The position numbers and the translations under genes were made by a program. This document shows positions 9,707 to 21,831 of a stretch of DNA of 64,000 nucleotides, piece after piece (position 1 is the first letter of the stretch; every line of letters starts with the position of its first letter). The DNA is from Streptococcus suis (GTDB lineage Bacteria > Bacillota > Bacilli > Lactobacillales > Streptococcaceae), in contig NZ_JAEUXI010000001.1 in NCBI RefSeq assembly GCF_016775005.1, positions 420,590 through 484,589 on the forward strand, in the 5' to 3' direction. The notes under the pieces were generated by a model. The model was not told the DNA's origin and ran no database searches. It worked only from the letters and a program-made list of their open reading frames with translations.

Positions 9707-11926
9707 ATGCTTTGCCATAACTGTAAAATCAATGACGCAACCATCCATCTCTATACCAACCTAAACGGAAAACAACAACAGGTTGACCTCTGCCACAACT
9801 GCTATCAAATCATGAAAACTGATCCTAATAATGCCATTTTGAAAGGGCTCGGTGATTTAGCCAATCCCAACAATATGGATCCCTTCAGCGAATTTTTCAA
9901 TCATCTAGGTGGCTATCCAGGTCATACACCAGCAGGAAAGGCACGAAACCAAACACCACCTACACAGTCAGGTGGAGGCAGCAATGGCAATGGTGGTCAT
10001 CAGCAGCCACCACAAAAGCCAAACGGTTTATTAGAAGAATTTGGTATCAATGTCACAGAAATTGCCCGTCGTGGCGATATTGATCCTGTCATTGGTCGCG
10101 ATCAAGAAATCCGACGAGTGATTGAAATTCTCAACCGCCGTACTAAGAACAACCCAGTTCTCATTGGCGAGCCAGGAGTTGGTAAAACCGCTGTCGTTGA
10201 AGGCCTGGCCCAAAAAATTGTAGATGGCGATGTACCACAAAAATTGCAAGGTAAGGAAGTCATCCGCCTAGATGTTGTTAGCCTTGTTCAAGGAACTGGT
10301 ATCCGAGGTCAGTTTGAAGAACGCATGCAAAAACTCATGGAAGAAATTCGGAACCGTCGCGAGATTATCCTCTTTATTGACGAAATCCATGAGATAGTTG
10401 GTGCAGGTTCAGCAGGCGATGGCAATATGGATGCAGGCAATATCCTCAAACCGGCCCTAGCACGTGGAGAAATGCAGCTGGTTGGAGCAACTACGCTAAA
10501 TGAGTACCGTATTATCGAAAAAGATGCAGCCTTGGAACGCCGGATGCAGCCAGTAAAGGTTGATGAGCCGAGTGTGGAGGAAACTATTACCATTCTCAAG
10601 GGTATTCAGAGCAAGTACCAAGACTACCATCATGTCAAATATACGGATGCAGCAATCGAGGCCGCTGCAGTTCTCTCTAACCGTTACATTCAGGATCGCT
10701 TCTTACCAGATAAAGCCATTGACCTTTTGGATGAGGCAGGCTCTAAGATGAACTTGACCCTCAACTTTGTAGATCCCAAAGAAATTGATCAACGCTTGAT
10801 TGAAGCTGAAAATCGTAAAGCACAAGCTACCCGCGACGAAGATTACGAAAAAGCAGCCTACTACCGTGACCAAATCGCCAAATACAAGGAAATGCAAAAG
10901 GCAACCTTGAGCGAAGAAGACACACCACTCATTACTGAAAAAGAAATCGAAGCCATTGTCGAGCAAAAAACCAATATCCCCGTTGGTGACCTCAAAGAAA
11001 AAGAGCAATCTCAACTCATCAACCTAGCCAGCGACCTCAAAGCCCACGTCATTGGGCAAGATGACGCAGTGGATAAGATTTCCAAGGCCATTCGCCGCAA
11101 CCGTGTTGGCCTAGGAGCGCCGAATCGTCCAATCGGCTCCTTCCTCTTTGTCGGACCAACAGGTGTCGGAAAAACCGAACTGTCCAAACAATTAGCCATT
11201 GAACTCTTTGGTTCAGCAGACAGCATGATCCGCTTCGATATGTCTGAATATATGGAGAAACATGCTGTAGCCAAGCTAGTTGGTGCTCCTCCAGGATATG
11301 TGGGCTATGAAGAAGCCGGTCAACTAACTGAAAAAGTACGCCGTAATCCTTACTCCCTCATCTTGCTCGATGAGGTTGAAAAAGCCCACCCTGATGTTAT
11401 GCATATGTTCCTTCAGGTTCTAGACGATGGTCGCTTGACAGATGGACAAGGTCGAACTGTCAGCTTTAAGGATACTATCATTATCATGACATCAAATGCT
11501 GGTACTGGAAAAGTGGAAGCCAGCGTCGGATTCGGTGCAGCAATGGAAGGCAGAACCCACTCTGTTCTGAACCAACTCGGTAACTTCTTTAGTCCAGAAT
11601 TTATGAACCGTTTTGACGGTATCATCGAATTTCAGCCACTCAGCAAGGAAAACCTTCTCGAAATTGTCAGTCTCATGTTAGAAGATGTTAACAAGCGCCT
11701 TTCTAACAATGGTATCAATCTCCATGTTACTGAAAAGGTCAAGGAAAAACTGGTTGACTTGGGTTACGATCCAAAAATGGGAGCTCGTCCACTCCGCAGA
11801 ACCATTCAAGATCAGATTGAGGATGCCATTACGGATTTCTATCTGGAGCATCCGCAAGAAAAAGACTTGCGTGCCATCATGAATCCTAAAGGCGACATCA
11901 TCATCAAAGCCAATCAGAAAAAGTAA
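9707..11926 (+). CDS. clpE: ATP-dependent Clp protease ATP-binding subunit ClpE
   Basis: A 739-residue AAA+ unfoldase partner of ClpP. The N-terminal zinc finger has Cys at residues 3, 6, 29 and 32, which separates ClpE from ClpC. It is followed by a Gly/Pro/Gln-rich linker (about 80-105), the first AAA module with GEPGVGKT at about 155, a UVR-like coiled segment ([14 protein letters not shown], about 380), and the second AAA module with GPTGVGKT at about 483. It starts behind AGAGGGAACG and is probably CtsR-controlled. A hairpin terminator follows the stop. Confidence 0.97.
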   Translation: MLCHNCKINDATIHLYTNLNGKQQQVDLCHNCYQIMKTDPNNAILKGLGDLANPNNMDPFSEFFNHLGGYPGHTPAGKARNQTPPTQSGGGSNGNGGHQQPPQKPNGLLEEFGINVTEIARRGDIDPVIGRDQEIRRVIEILNRRTKNNPVLIGEPGVGKTAVVEGLAQKIVDGDVPQKLQGKEVIRLDVVSLVQGTGIRGQFEERMQKLMEEIRNRREIILFIDEIHEIVGAGSAGDGNMDAGNILKPALARGEMQLVGATTLNEYRIIEKDAALERRMQPVKVDEPSVEETITILKGIQSKYQDYHHVKYTDAAIEAAAVLSNRYIQDRFLPDKAIDLLDEAGSKMNLTLNFVDPKEIDQRLIEAENRKAQATRDEDYEKAAYYRDQIAKYKEMQKATLSEEDTPLITEKEIEAIVEQKTNIPVGDLKEKEQSQLINLASDLKAHVIGQDDAVDKISKAIRRNRVGLGAPNRPIGSFLFVGPTGVGKTELSKQLAIELFGSADSMIRFDMSEYMEKHAVAKLVGAPPGYVGYEEAGQLTEKVRRNPYSLILLDEVEKAHPDVMHMFLQVLDDGRLTDGQGRTVSFKDTIIIMTSNAGTGKVEASVGFGAAMEGRTHSVLNQLGNFFSPEFMNRFDGIIEFQPLSKENLLEIVSLMLEDVNKRLSNNGINLHVTEKVKEKLVDLGYDPKMGARPLRRTIQDQIEDAITDFYLEHPQEKDLRAIMNPKGDIIIKANQKK

Positions 11927-11950
11927 ATCAACCCACTGAATAAGCCTAAA

Positions 11951-11981
11951 AATAGCACCCTGCATCTTGCTGGGTGCTATT
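11951..11981. terminator. Bidirectional terminator between clpE and the MBL-fold gene
   Basis: A 10-bp stem AATAGCACCC/GGGTGCTATT (11951-11960 with 11972-11981) is flanked by T-runs in the clpE direction and by A-rich sequence in the other, between two convergent genes. Confidence 0.75.
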
Positions 11982-11992
11982 TTTGTAAGAGG

Positions 11993-12988
11993 TTATCCTT
12001 TTGAGATACAGGTTTGCAATTTTTTGAAATAGAGAACTCCCTTGTTCAGGGTCATGGACAAATGACCAGATTCAACCAGGTAATCTAAGTGGGCCATAGT
12101 TTCCCCACTAGCAAACCATTTCTGTGGTTTCGGAAATTGGTCCCAAGAATCTGCCTTAATGCGCCATTTGATACGAGCCGACACATCCCGTACAGTCACT
12201 TTTTCATCAATTCCAATCGCATCCAATATCTCCTGCATCCGTTCAAAATGATGGTCAATTAACTGGTCAATGCGACTGACATGGTCATCAATGACCTTAC
12301 GGTGACCAGGGAATAAGGTAATCTTCGGCATCTTACGTAAGCGACCTAGAGTCTCCATATAGGTCTTCAGGATATTTGGGTACTCCCAGCCCCAGAAGGT
12401 AATATTGGGCGTAATTGGATCCAAAACCGTATCAGCACTAAATAAAATTTGTTTGTCCCTATCATACAAACCAATATGACCCGGAGTATGTCCAATTAAA
12501 TCCAAAATTTCAAAATCAAAGTTTCCAAATTGGAAATGGCTACCAATCTCTAGAACCTGAAATGGAACCGCTCGATCCAAGCAGAAACGATAGCCTGGAT
12601 TGTCTTCAATTGCCATCTCCTGGTCCGAAATGCCATAAAGAGTTTTAAAACTTTCCAACATGTTCCAGTACTCTCCACTTGCCATAGCATTAAAGAGATC
12701 ACCATCCACCTTCCCAGCAAAAATTCTTGCCCCACGATCATAAAAATAAGTCGCTAAACCAGAATGATCCGCATGAAGATGAGTAATCACTAAATCCACC
12801 GATTGGATTGAAATACCGAGGACAGCTAAGCCAGCTTCCATATCCGCCAAGGATTCAGGATGGTTGTAGCCTGTGTCAATAACCAAGCTCCGCTCTTCCC
12901 CTCGGATAATATAGGAGTGGATTTCCCGCAAGGGACTATTGGGCAAACAAATAGGAAAGGTATAGATGCCAGGGTAAACTTCTCTCAT
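11993..12988 (-). CDS. MBL-fold metallo-hydrolase
   Basis: A 331-residue metallo-beta-lactamase-fold protein. The metal-binding motif THLHADHSG is at about residues 68-76; further ligands are in HTPGH (about 166) and FPGH (about 228). The C-terminal 80 residues look like the winged-helix extension seen in LACTB2/glyoxalase II-like members. Members hydrolyse thioesters, lactones or phosphodiesters; the substrate here is not predictable. It is convergent with clpE. Confidence 0.85.
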   Translation of the reverse strand: MREVYPGIYTFPICLPNSPLREIHSYIIRGEERSLVIDTGYNHPESLADMEAGLAVLGISIQSVDLVITHLHADHSGLATYFYDRGARIFAGKVDGDLFNAMASGEYWNMLESFKTLYGISDQEMAIEDNPGYRFCLDRAVPFQVLEIGSHFQFGNFDFEILDLIGHTPGHIGLYDRDKQILFSADTVLDPITPNITFWGWEYPNILKTYMETLGRLRKMPKITLFPGHRKVIDDHVSRIDQLIDHHFERMQEILDAIGIDEKVTVRDVSARIKWRIKADSWDQFPKPQKWFASGETMAHLDYLVESGHLSMTLNKGVLYFKKLQTCISKG

Positions 12989-13159
12989 GCTTGATTCCTC
13001 CTTGACAGGTCTTTCATATTTCTAGTATAACATAGGTTTCCAGGCGAAAAAACTTACAATCCCTAATGCTTTCCATAAGGAAAATTCATAAAAACATGGT
13101 ATAATGACAGAACAAAGTAGGAAAAATTTAGAAAATTGTGACAGATGGAGGAAACAGAG

Positions 13160-13618
13160 ATGGACCACGCAACATTCGGAGTCAAAGAAGAAAATGTAAC
13201 CTATACCAACCGATATGGAGTGTACGCTGTCATTTCTAATCCTGAAAAGACGCATATTATCCTGGTCCAAGCCCCAAATGGCGCCTGGTTTTTGCCTGGC
13301 GGCGAGATTGAAGAGGGGGAAAATCACCTGACCGCATTGGAAAGAGAACTGATAGAAGAGCTTGGCTTCACCGCAACAATCGGCCAGTATTACGGCCAAG
13401 CTGACGAATATTTTTACTCTAGTCACCGCGATACCTACTACTACAATCCAGCCTATATCTACCAAGTCTTGGATTACCAAGAAGTCGGCAAGCCCTTAGA
13501 AGATTTCAATCATCTTGCTTGGTTTCCAGTGGAAGAAGCCATCCAACTGCTCAAACGCGGCAGTCATAAATGGGGAATCGAACAATGGAAAATCGGTCAA
13601 GCCGCAAAGAAAGACTAG
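13160..13618 (+). CDS. Nudix hydrolase
   Basis: A 152-residue protein with a complete Nudix box: GGEIEEGE followed by RELIEELGF, which fits GX5EX7REUXEEXGU. I chose ATG 13160 because GGAGG sits 7 nt upstream; an ATG 15 nt earlier contains that Shine-Dalgarno and has none of its own. A TATAAT with TG extension lies at 13100-13105. Nudix enzymes cleave nucleoside diphosphates linked to other moieties; the substrate is unknown. The next gene follows after 51 nt. Confidence 0.88.
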   Translation: MDHATFGVKEENVTYTNRYGVYAVISNPEKTHIILVQAPNGAWFLPGGEIEEGENHLTALERELIEELGFTATIGQYYGQADEYFYSSHRDTYYYNPAYIYQVLDYQEVGKPLEDFNHLAWFPVEEAIQLLKRGSHKWGIEQWKIGQAAKKD

Positions 13619-13669
13619 AAAATTCACATCAAGAATGCTATAATAAAGCAAAAGGATAGGAGGTCATGC

Positions 13670-13975
13670 ATGAAAATTATCAATACGACCAATAGTCACG
13701 CCCAACTGGTACAAAGTCAACTCGCCAATACCGATGCCTTCCTAGTTGAAACCTATTCAGCTGGAAATACGGATGTGATTTTTACACAGGCACCCCGCCA
13801 CTATGAATTGCTGATTAGCAACAAATACCGTGCTGTCCAACAATCTGAGATTGAGAAGATTCGTGATTTCTTCCTCCATCGCAAAATTGACGAACGGACC
13901 ATCAACAAGGCGGCTATCCGTACGATTCACACCGATAGATTGATTGAAATGTCTATCCCTATTGTCACTGAATAA
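13670..13975 (+). CDS. DUF1827 family protein
   Basis: A 101-residue protein starting behind AGGAGGTC. The sequence (MKIINTTNSHAQLVQ) matches the DUF1827 family of streptococci and relatives, which has no established function. It follows the Nudix gene in the same direction and is closed by a hairpin. Confidence 0.8.
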   Translation: MKIINTTNSHAQLVQSQLANTDAFLVETYSAGNTDVIFTQAPRHYELLISNKYRAVQQSEIEKIRDFFLHRKIDERTINKAAIRTIHTDRLIEMSIPIVTE

Positions 13976-13985
13976 ACAACTAAAA

Positions 13986-14002
13986 AGGAAGCTAAGCTTC
14001 CT
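13986..14002 (+). terminator. Terminator of the Nudix-DUF1827 unit
   Basis: The inverted repeat AAGGAAG/CTTCCTT is followed by a T-run, directly after the stop codon of the DUF1827 gene. Confidence 0.7.
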
Positions 14003-14018
14003 TTTTTCATACAGAAAA

Positions 14019-14045
14019 ATCCTAACCTCATTAAGAAGTTAGGAT
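14019..14045 (-). terminator. Terminator of ileS
   Basis: An 8-bp stem ATCCTAAC/GTTAGGAT (14019-14026 with 14038-14045) with T-rich sequence beyond it on the minus strand, 38 nt after the ileS stop. Confidence 0.65.
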
Positions 14046-14082
14046 ATTTTTTTACATGTCGTAGAGCGGAGATTCCACACCT

Positions 14083-16875
14083 TTACTTGGCTTCAAAACC
14101 TTGAGCTACTGCTTCTGGGAAGTTCTCTTCCACTACGCTTGCACAGTGGTCACAGATTGTTGCTCCATAACTGCGTTCTACAACGCTAGTATCAATACGG
14201 CGGCAACGGTCACATACTTCACCTGCTGCACGTTCTACTGCAAAGGCAACTTCATCCACCATAAGTGCACTTTCAGGAGCTGCTTCCGTGGTTACTGTAA
14301 GGTTTGAAACGATGAGCAACTGAGCAAGGTCTGCATTCAAGCTCTCCAAGAAGGACTTGGTTTCAGCTGAGACATAGGCAGTCAAATGAGCTTCAAGTGA
14401 CTTACCGATGACCTTTGCATTACGCGCTTCTTCCAAGGCTTTTTGTGCCTGAGTACGGAAGTTCATAAAGTTTTCCCAATCAGCCAAAAGCTGCGCTTCA
14501 TTGGCAAAGGTTTCCACCTCTGGCATTTCCGCCAATTGTACAAATTCTTCTGCTTCGTGTTCCAAGTATGACCAGATTTCTTCTGCTGTGTGTGGCAAGA
14601 TCGGAGTCAAGAGCTTAGTAATTTTTACCAAGATGTCATAGAAAACGGTCTGCATCTGACGACGAGAAAGTGATTTAGCACCATCAATGTAGACAACATC
14701 TTTGGCAAAATCGAGGTAGAAGGCTGACAGGTCAAGTGTGACAAAGTTAACCACAGACTTGTAGATAGCCATGAAGTCATAGTTGTCATATGCTTCGCGG
14801 ATTTGAGCTACCAGTTTGTTAAATTTCACCAAGAGGTACTGGTCAACAGAACGAAGCTCTTGGTAAGCCAGTGCATCACTTGCAGGATTGAAATCAGAAG
14901 TGTTGGCAATCAAGAAGCGAAGGGTATTACGGATTTTACGGTAGGTTTCAGAAACCTGTCCCAGAATATCCATAGACACACGTACGTCGTTTGAAGTATC
15001 AACGGATGTCACCCATAGACGCAAGATTTCTGCACCAAATTGTTTCTCAACATCACTTGGAAGAATGGTATTTCCTAGGGATTTAGACATCTTCATTCCT
15101 TTACCATCTAGGACAAAACCTTGTGACAAGACAGCCTTGTATGGTGCATGACCATTTACGGCTACAGAGGTAATCAAGGATGAGTTAAACCAACCACGGT
15201 ATTGGTCAGAACCTTCTAGGTAGAGGTCTGCTGGGTAGGCTAGGTTTTCACGTGCGTTCATAACACCATTCCAAGATGAACCAGAGTCAAACCATACGTC
15301 CATGATGTCTGTTTCTTTGGTAAATTCGCCATTTGGTGAACCTGGATGAGTGAAACCAGCTGGCAAAAGATCTTTTGCTTCTGATTTCCACCAGATGATA
15401 GAACCATGTTCTTCAAAAAGGGCAGCAACGTGGTCTGTCACTTCCTTGGTCATAATCGCTGTACCATCTTCTGCATAGAAGATTGGAAGAGGCACACCCC
15501 AAGCACGCTGACGAGAGATGACCCAGTCACCACGGTCACGGATCATATTGTAAAGACGTGTTTTCCCCCAAGCAGGAATAAAGGTCGTTGCTTCGATTTG
15601 TTCCAAGATTTCCTGACGGAATTTAGAGACAGAGGCAAACCATTGCGGTACTGCACGCCAGATGATCGGCTTCTTGGTTCTCCAGTCAAATGGGTATGAG
15701 TGATTGATCACTTCACTAGCAAGGAGCAAGTCGCCTAATTTTTCCTTAACCGTTGGTACAACCTTATCATAGAATTGCCCTTCAAAATCAGGACCCGCAG
15801 CTTCATTCATCAAGCCACGTTCGTTGACAGTTACCGCAACCTCCAAGTCATATTTGACACCGACATTATAGTCATCCTCACCAAAACCTGGAGCCGTATG
15901 GACGATACCAGTACCCGAGTCCGTTGTGACATGGTCACCTAAGATAACCAATTCATCAACTTCTCTATCCCATGGGTGTTCGGTCACAATGTATTCAAAC
16001 TCAGCACCCTTGTGTTTTGAAATCACTTCGAAAGATTCCCAACCGAATTTGGCTGCCAAGCTATCAACCAAGGCTTCTGCCAAGACATACTTACGGTCAG
16101 AACCAACTGGTTGAACCAAGACATAGTCAATGTCTGCTCCCATGGTCAAACCGCGAGAAGCCGTTACTGTAAATGGAGTCGTTGTCCAGACAACGATGTA
16201 GCTGTCTGTATCCAAGAGCCCCTTGCCATCTTTGACCTTGTTGGCATAGTAAAGAGATGTTGAGTCAATATCGTGGTATTCGATTTCAGCTTCTGCAAGG
16301 GCAGATTCAGATGACCATGACCAGTAGACAGGCTTGGCACCACGGTAAATATAGCCCTTGTCTGCCATAGCACCGAAGACACGGATTTGAGCAGCTTCAT
16401 AATCTTTCGTCAAGGTGATGTATGGATTTTCCCAGTCTGCAGAAACACCCAAGCGTTTGAAATCATCACGTTGCTTGTCAACTTGACTAAGAGCGTAGTC
16501 ACGGCACATTTCAAGGTATTCTACCAAGTCCATTTCCTTGCGCTTAACACCTTGTTTTGCCAAGACTTGCTCAATAGGAAGACCATGCGTATCCCAACCC
16601 GGTACAAATGGCGCACGGAAGCCAGACATTGACTTAGAGCGAACGATAATATCTTTAGAAATCTTGTTCAAAGCGTGTCCAACGTGGATATTTCCGTTAG
16701 CGTATGGAGGGCCATCGTGGAGGTGGAAGGCAGGTTTGCCTTCATTGAGTTCTTGGCGACGAGCATACAAGTTTGCTTCATCCCAAGCCTTTTGCCATTC
16801 TGGCTCACGTGTTGGTAAGCCTGCACGCATTGGGAAGGCAGTTTGACCTAGATTAAGGGTTTCTTTTAATTTCAT
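14083..16875 (-). CDS. ileS: Isoleucyl-tRNA synthetase
   Basis: A 930-residue class I synthetase. HVGH (the HIGH motif) follows PPYANGNI near residues 57-67, KMSKS is near 597, and the C-terminal zinc-binding segment has CDRC and CDHC pairs near 888-912. It charges tRNA-Ile. A GNAT gene ends 1 nt upstream, and that gene is preceded by a T-box leader, so ileS expression should depend on read-through of this leader when tRNA-Ile is uncharged. Confidence 0.98.
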   Translation of the reverse strand: MKLKETLNLGQTAFPMRAGLPTREPEWQKAWDEANLYARRQELNEGKPAFHLHDGPPYANGNIHVGHALNKISKDIIVRSKSMSGFRAPFVPGWDTHGLPIEQVLAKQGVKRKEMDLVEYLEMCRDYALSQVDKQRDDFKRLGVSADWENPYITLTKDYEAAQIRVFGAMADKGYIYRGAKPVYWSWSSESALAEAEIEYHDIDSTSLYYANKVKDGKGLLDTDSYIVVWTTTPFTVTASRGLTMGADIDYVLVQPVGSDRKYVLAEALVDSLAAKFGWESFEVISKHKGAEFEYIVTEHPWDREVDELVILGDHVTTDSGTGIVHTAPGFGEDDYNVGVKYDLEVAVTVNERGLMNEAAGPDFEGQFYDKVVPTVKEKLGDLLLASEVINHSYPFDWRTKKPIIWRAVPQWFASVSKFRQEILEQIEATTFIPAWGKTRLYNMIRDRGDWVISRQRAWGVPLPIFYAEDGTAIMTKEVTDHVAALFEEHGSIIWWKSEAKDLLPAGFTHPGSPNGEFTKETDIMDVWFDSGSSWNGVMNARENLAYPADLYLEGSDQYRGWFNSSLITSVAVNGHAPYKAVLSQGFVLDGKGMKMSKSLGNTILPSDVEKQFGAEILRLWVTSVDTSNDVRVSMDILGQVSETYRKIRNTLRFLIANTSDFNPASDALAYQELRSVDQYLLVKFNKLVAQIREAYDNYDFMAIYKSVVNFVTLDLSAFYLDFAKDVVYIDGAKSLSRRQMQTVFYDILVKITKLLTPILPHTAEEIWSYLEHEAEEFVQLAEMPEVETFANEAQLLADWENFMNFRTQAQKALEEARNAKVIGKSLEAHLTAYVSAETKSFLESLNADLAQLLIVSNLTVTTEAAPESALMVDEVAFAVERAAGEVCDRCRRIDTSVVERSYGATICDHCASVVEENFPEAVAQGFEAK

Positions 16876-16876
16876 T

Positions 16877-17326
16877 TTATCTCCTTTTTAGTTGATATTC
16901 CATTTTTATTTCATTTCCATCCAAGCCTAGTGAAATAAAGCCTAGACTAGACAAGATAGACCTCATTTTATGATTTCCAACAACATAACTAGCTTGAATC
17001 GATTTACAATCAGTATCTGCTTTTGCTCGTCTCATAATCTGGCGCAGAGCTTCCTTACCGTAGCCTTTTCCTTGCTGATGGTGATCAATCATTAGACGCC
17101 AGATTAGCCAATTCTCTCCCTCTTTTGACAAGAGGAGAAAGCCTACAACCTTATCTGCTGCCCAGATGGCAAGCGCTTCGAGTTGATTCCGCTCCCTGTA
17201 GAGCCAGGTTTGCGCCAGAGAATAAAGATTAGGAGCAACCTTGCGTTGATCCTTCTCGTCAAGCGAAAGAGCAATCACCGCTTCAAAACTTTCATGATCT
17301 ACTAGTTGTAATTTTATCATAAGCAT
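16877..17326 (-). CDS. GNAT family N-acetyltransferase in the ileS operon
   Basis: A 149-residue protein of the spermidine/BltD-like GNAT type. The acetyl-CoA loop is [11 protein letters not shown] (about residues 84-94). The first ATG (17326) directly follows the T-run of the T-box terminator. The only Shine-Dalgarno-like sequence is GGGAG (17336-17340), 9 nt upstream, which is part of the terminator stem. A second ATG at 17320 lacks any better site. The substrate is unknown. It ends 1 nt before ileS. Confidence 0.82.
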   Translation of the reverse strand: MLMIKLQLVDHESFEAVIALSLDEKDQRKVAPNLYSLAQTWLYRERNQLEALAIWAADKVVGFLLLSKEGENWLIWRLMIDHHQQGKGYGKEALRQIMRRAKADTDCKSIQASYVVGNHKMRSILSSLGFISLGLDGNEIKMEYQLKRR

Positions 17327-17545
17327 ATAAAAAAACTCCCGTCAATAAGGACGAAAGTTCGTGGTACCACCTTAGTTCAGACAGAGTTTCCCCTGTCCCT
17401 CAATGCCCGTAACGTGAGCCCACGTTGGTTCTTACTTGATTCAGACCCAATTTTCTCAAGATGATACACTAATTGAAAGGGAATGCAGGGCTTCCACCAT
17501 CTCCTGCTCGCTTAACTTATTTCAATCAGGCTTGTTCTTGAACTT
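17327..17545 (-). promoter_or_regulatory. T-box riboswitch leader for GNAT-ileS (isoleucine)
   Basis: The conserved T-box GGTGGTACCACG occurs on the minus strand at 17360-17372. The terminator that follows (arms around 17335-17344 and 17350-17358) ends in a 7-T run. Stem I can be drawn: TTCAAG pairs with CTTGAG outside, a 10-bp helix CTGATTGAAA/TTTCAATTAG inside, and between them a bulge containing TGTATCAT. The ATC at 17463-17465 is the predicted isoleucine specifier, which fits the downstream ileS. There is no clear terminator between divIVA and this leader. Confidence 0.88.
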
Positions 17546-17547
17546 TT

Positions 17548-18252
17548 TTAGTTATAATCAATTTCAATTTTATCTGCCGCCGCAGCTTCTTCAGCTTCTA
17601 AAGCAGCTGCTTGACGTTTCAACTCAGCTACTTCTTCTGGAGACAATTGTCGGGTTACATCTAAACCATCTTCTTCTTGGATTTCTACTTTTTCTTCCAA
17701 GGCAGATTCCAATACTTCACGGAAAGCTTCGTCACTTGTTTGCAAGTAAGTTGCAGTTGGACGCAAGATTTCTTCCCAATCAGATGAGTTGATAATAGAC
17801 AATTGGCTCTCAACTGTAGATTTCAAACGTTGGTGGAAGATCCGTGTTTTGTTTTTCAGCTCCTCTGTTTCCACCGCAACTTTTTTGGCGTTATCAGTTG
17901 CTGTACGCAAGATTTCATTTGCCTTGTCCTTTGCTTCATTGAGTAAGGTTTGGGCATCGTAATCTGCTTGTTTGATAATATTTGCAGCGCGATCTTCTGC
18001 AGCTACTTTTACCTTATCTGCAGTATCTTGTGCCAAAAGAACGGATTGGCTAAGTGACTCCTTCATTTGATCAAAGTAAGCCAAACGCTCTTTCAAAGAC
18101 TTGATTTCAGATTCTTGTTCATGCTTGGTACGAACCAAATCTTCGTAGTCAACAGTGACCATATCCAAAAATTCATCAACTTCTTCTTGGTTGTAGCCAC
18201 GGAACTTGGTTCCAAAGGTTTTGTCTTTTAATTCTAATGATGTTAATGCCAT
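17548..18252 (-). CDS. divIVA: Cell division protein DivIVA
   Basis: A 234-residue coiled-coil protein. The N-terminal lipid-binding segment TFGTKFRGYNQEEVDEF is characteristic. The C-terminal third is acidic. DivIVA localises to curved membrane at septum and poles and recruits other factors. It is the last gene of the ftsA-ftsZ-yggS-sepF-yggT-ylmH-divIVA string. Confidence 0.96.
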   Translation of the reverse strand: MALTSLELKDKTFGTKFRGYNQEEVDEFLDMVTVDYEDLVRTKHEQESEIKSLKERLAYFDQMKESLSQSVLLAQDTADKVKVAAEDRAANIIKQADYDAQTLLNEAKDKANEILRTATDNAKKVAVETEELKNKTRIFHQRLKSTVESQLSIINSSDWEEILRPTATYLQTSDEAFREVLESALEEKVEIQEEDGLDVTRQLSPEEVAELKRQAAALEAEEAAAADKIEIDYN

Positions 18253-18260
18253 AACTTCCC

Positions 18261-19055
18261 CTATTTCTTGAATAATTCAATTTCTAATTTTATTTTACCT
18301 TGTTTTGAATATCCTAAAAGATTCCGAACTTCCATTCTCCCAAATGACCGAACGCTTATTAATTGACCCTCTTGGATAATTCGCGAAGCTTGTTCCATTG
18401 GAACATAGTCCACTTTTACCTTTCCGGCATCAATTAGATTGGTAGCAATCTGACGAGACAAGTTAAAACTCGCTGCGACTACCTTATCCAACCGCATACT
18501 GCTCACCAAGATTGTCTTGGTTTGGCCCTTTGGTTTCTCCACTCGATCTAAATCCGACCAGGTTAATTCTTTCCAATCTACCTTGGCCCTTGCGATTTTC
18601 TGCACTTCTGCCTCAATGGTAGAAACGAAACGTTTATCCACTAGGATAACCGCTCTGCCTTCTTCCACAAAAATGTCACCAAGTAACTCCCGCTTGATTC
18701 CTAAGCGATTCAAGAGTGTCCCTAGAATCTGTGCATGTGTCAATTGATGAAATTTTTCTGCATAGCTTAACTCCAAGATACTCATCTCAAAATCTGCTGT
18801 CTCCAACTGATAATATTCTGGAGCAACTATGCAACGACCATACTCTGTTCCTAGCATTTCTCTAGAAGAATAGACCGCCAATCCATGATGATTGGCAACA
18901 TCGCGGATTATTTTTTCTTGTCGTGAATGGACAAATTCTGTCAATCGAAATTGATAAAAATCTTCCACCCACTGAGCAAGGCTACCTATCTTGTCCAAAT
19001 ACGCCCACTCATCTTTGTTGTAATGTTGATAGACTTGATGACGAGCTGAGGTCAT
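18261..19055 (-). CDS. ylmH: YlmH family RNA-binding protein (S4 domain)
   Basis: A 264-residue protein whose C-terminal S4 domain (SSMRLDKVVAASFNLSRQ, about residues 182-200) binds RNA. YlmH homologues sit beside division genes, and Bacillus YlmH has been linked to rescue of stalled 50S ribosomes. I chose ATG 19055, which overlaps the yggT stop as ATGA; a longer in-frame reading adds 45 residues inside yggT. Confidence 0.92.
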   Translation of the reverse strand: MTSARHQVYQHYNKDEWAYLDKIGSLAQWVEDFYQFRLTEFVHSRQEKIIRDVANHHGLAVYSSREMLGTEYGRCIVAPEYYQLETADFEMSILELSYAEKFHQLTHAQILGTLLNRLGIKRELLGDIFVEEGRAVILVDKRFVSTIEAEVQKIARAKVDWKELTWSDLDRVEKPKGQTKTILVSSMRLDKVVAASFNLSRQIATNLIDAGKVKVDYVPMEQASRIIQEGQLISVRSFGRMEVRNLLGYSKQGKIKLEIELFKK

Positions 19056-19312
19056 AGGACAATCAACCAATAGTATAGGAAACGATAGGCCAGATTCAAT
19101 ACAATCATCACAATGAATACTGTCCAATCCAAGCCCATAAACTGCAGACGCAGATTTCGAAATGGAAGGAGAATTGGTCGAACTAGCCAAATCACCAGTC
19201 GGCCAACAAAGGTATCATACAAGCCAGGAATCCATGACATAAAGGCATAGGCCAATAAAATGTAGGAATAAATTTCCAAAGCCTTTAAGAGGATAATAAT
19301 GATAAAATCCAT
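19052..19312 (-). CDS. YggT family membrane protein
   Basis: An 86-residue protein with two hydrophobic helices separated by the conserved SWIPGLYDTFVGRLVIW segment. Function is not firmly known; genes of this family are regularly found between sepF and ylmH. It is separated by 3 nt from sepF and overlaps ylmH by 4 nt. Confidence 0.9.
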   Translation of the reverse strand: MDFIIIILLKALEIYSYILLAYAFMSWIPGLYDTFVGRLVIWLVRPILLPFRNLRLQFMGLDWTVFIVMIVLNLAYRFLYYWLIVL

Positions 19313-19315
19313 GGC

Positions 19316-19891
19316 TTACCTTCTCATATCAAAATCATATTCCAAATCTGATTGACCAGACTGTTGGTTTGCATTTCGAATTTCTTCAATATTGACGGTC
19401 ACATTTACTGGAGTCAATAACCACATTGAATTTGATACTTTTTTAAGATTTCCAGCCAAGACAGAACGGGCACCGTCCAAGTAATCTAAACAACGACGAG
19501 CCTGTGGATCAGACATGTATTGGAAATCAATTAAGATACTGGCATTCTCCAACAACAAGTTAACAATCTCAGGTGCATCCTCATAGCGTTTTGGATACTT
19601 GATGTCAATGGTTGTCTTCACCTCTTCTGAATGACTATTGGATTTTAACTCCATTTGTCGTTCGTTCAAACGTTGAATATTGGTTTCCGCTTTACGAGAA
19701 ACTGGTTGTTCAACTGGACGTTGTAGTTCTTTTTTTTCAGTCACAGCCGAACGGGATGGTTGACTAGATGGGGCAAGACGCATTGTTGGAGCAGGCTTCA
19801 CTTCTTGTTGAATTCCTTCCTCCTGATATGCATCGCTGTCATCCATTTCAAAATAATTAAAAAAGTTTTTGAAGGTATCTTTTAATGCCAC
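19316..19891 (-). CDS. sepF: Cell division protein SepF
   Basis: A 191-residue protein with an N-terminal amphipathic membrane-binding helix ([15 protein letters not shown]), a variable linker and a C-terminal SepF domain ([20 protein letters not shown] onwards, about residue 95 to 180). SepF anchors FtsZ to the membrane beside FtsA and polymerises into rings. Confidence 0.95.
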   Translation of the reverse strand: MALKDTFKNFFNYFEMDDSDAYQEEGIQQEVKPAPTMRLAPSSQPSRSAVTEKKELQRPVEQPVSRKAETNIQRLNERQMELKSNSHSEEVKTTIDIKYPKRYEDAPEIVNLLLENASILIDFQYMSDPQARRCLDYLDGARSVLAGNLKKVSNSMWLLTPVNVTVNIEEIRNANQQSGQSDLEYDFDMRR

Positions 19892-19903
19892 TTTTATCTT
19901 CTC

Positions 19904-20575
19904 CTATCTAAAAAATGCTGAACCGATCCGAACAAAAGTAGCTCCATTTTGAATGGCTTGCTCAAAATCACCGCTCATTCCCATGCTTAATTCTGTAAAC
20001 GGCATATTGGGGATGTGCTTAGCAGCTAAAGTCTGACATATTTCAGAAGCCTTAGCAAACAAGGCATCCAACTCTTCTGCATTCGCATCAATCGGTGCCA
20101 TTGTCATGAGCCCAACCAAGCGAATATGTTCAAATGACCGAAGATTTTCAATCACGTCATCCAATTCTTCCGGAGCAAAGCCATGTTTGCTTTCTTCCCC
20201 TGAAATATTCACCTGCAAAAAACAGTTAATTGTTTTTGTCGCACGTTTTTCAATCTCAGCAGCCAAAGACAGCGAATCCAAGGCATGGAAGTAATCAACA
20301 TAATTAATGACATCCTTAACCTTACGTCGCTGTAAACTGCCAATCAAGTGCCAAACCAGTCCAGTGTCTTGCAAAGACTTGTATTTATCCAGAAATTTAT
20401 CCACTCGATTCTCACCGATATGGTTAATTCCAGCATCAACGAGTTCTTTAGCAATAGAGCTGTCCACATATTTTGTGACAGCTATTACATTTACAGAATC
20501 TTTTGTGCGATGGGCATGATGGCAAGCCTCTTCAATGCTTGCCATCACTTCATCATAATTTCGTTTAATCGACAT
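19904..20575 (-). CDS. YggS family PLP-homeostasis protein
   Basis: A 223-residue protein of the PROSC/YggS family; the PLP-binding lysine lies in VIAVTKYVDS near residue 36, and the C-terminus reads FTELSMGMSGDFEQAI, as in the family. It binds pyridoxal phosphate without known catalysis. I chose the ATG at 20575 (MSIKRNYDEV), 1 nt after the ftsZ stop. Confidence 0.93.
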   Translation of the reverse strand: MSIKRNYDEVMASIEEACHHAHRTKDSVNVIAVTKYVDSSIAKELVDAGINHIGENRVDKFLDKYKSLQDTGLVWHLIGSLQRRKVKDVINYVDYFHALDSLSLAAEIEKRATKTINCFLQVNISGEESKHGFAPEELDDVIENLRSFEHIRLVGLMTMAPIDANAEELDALFAKASEICQTLAAKHIPNMPFTELSMGMSGDFEQAIQNGATFVRIGSAFFR

Positions 20576-20576
20576 A

Positions 20577-21815
<1,239 letters not shown>

Positions 21816-21831
21816 TTATTCACCTTTTCTT

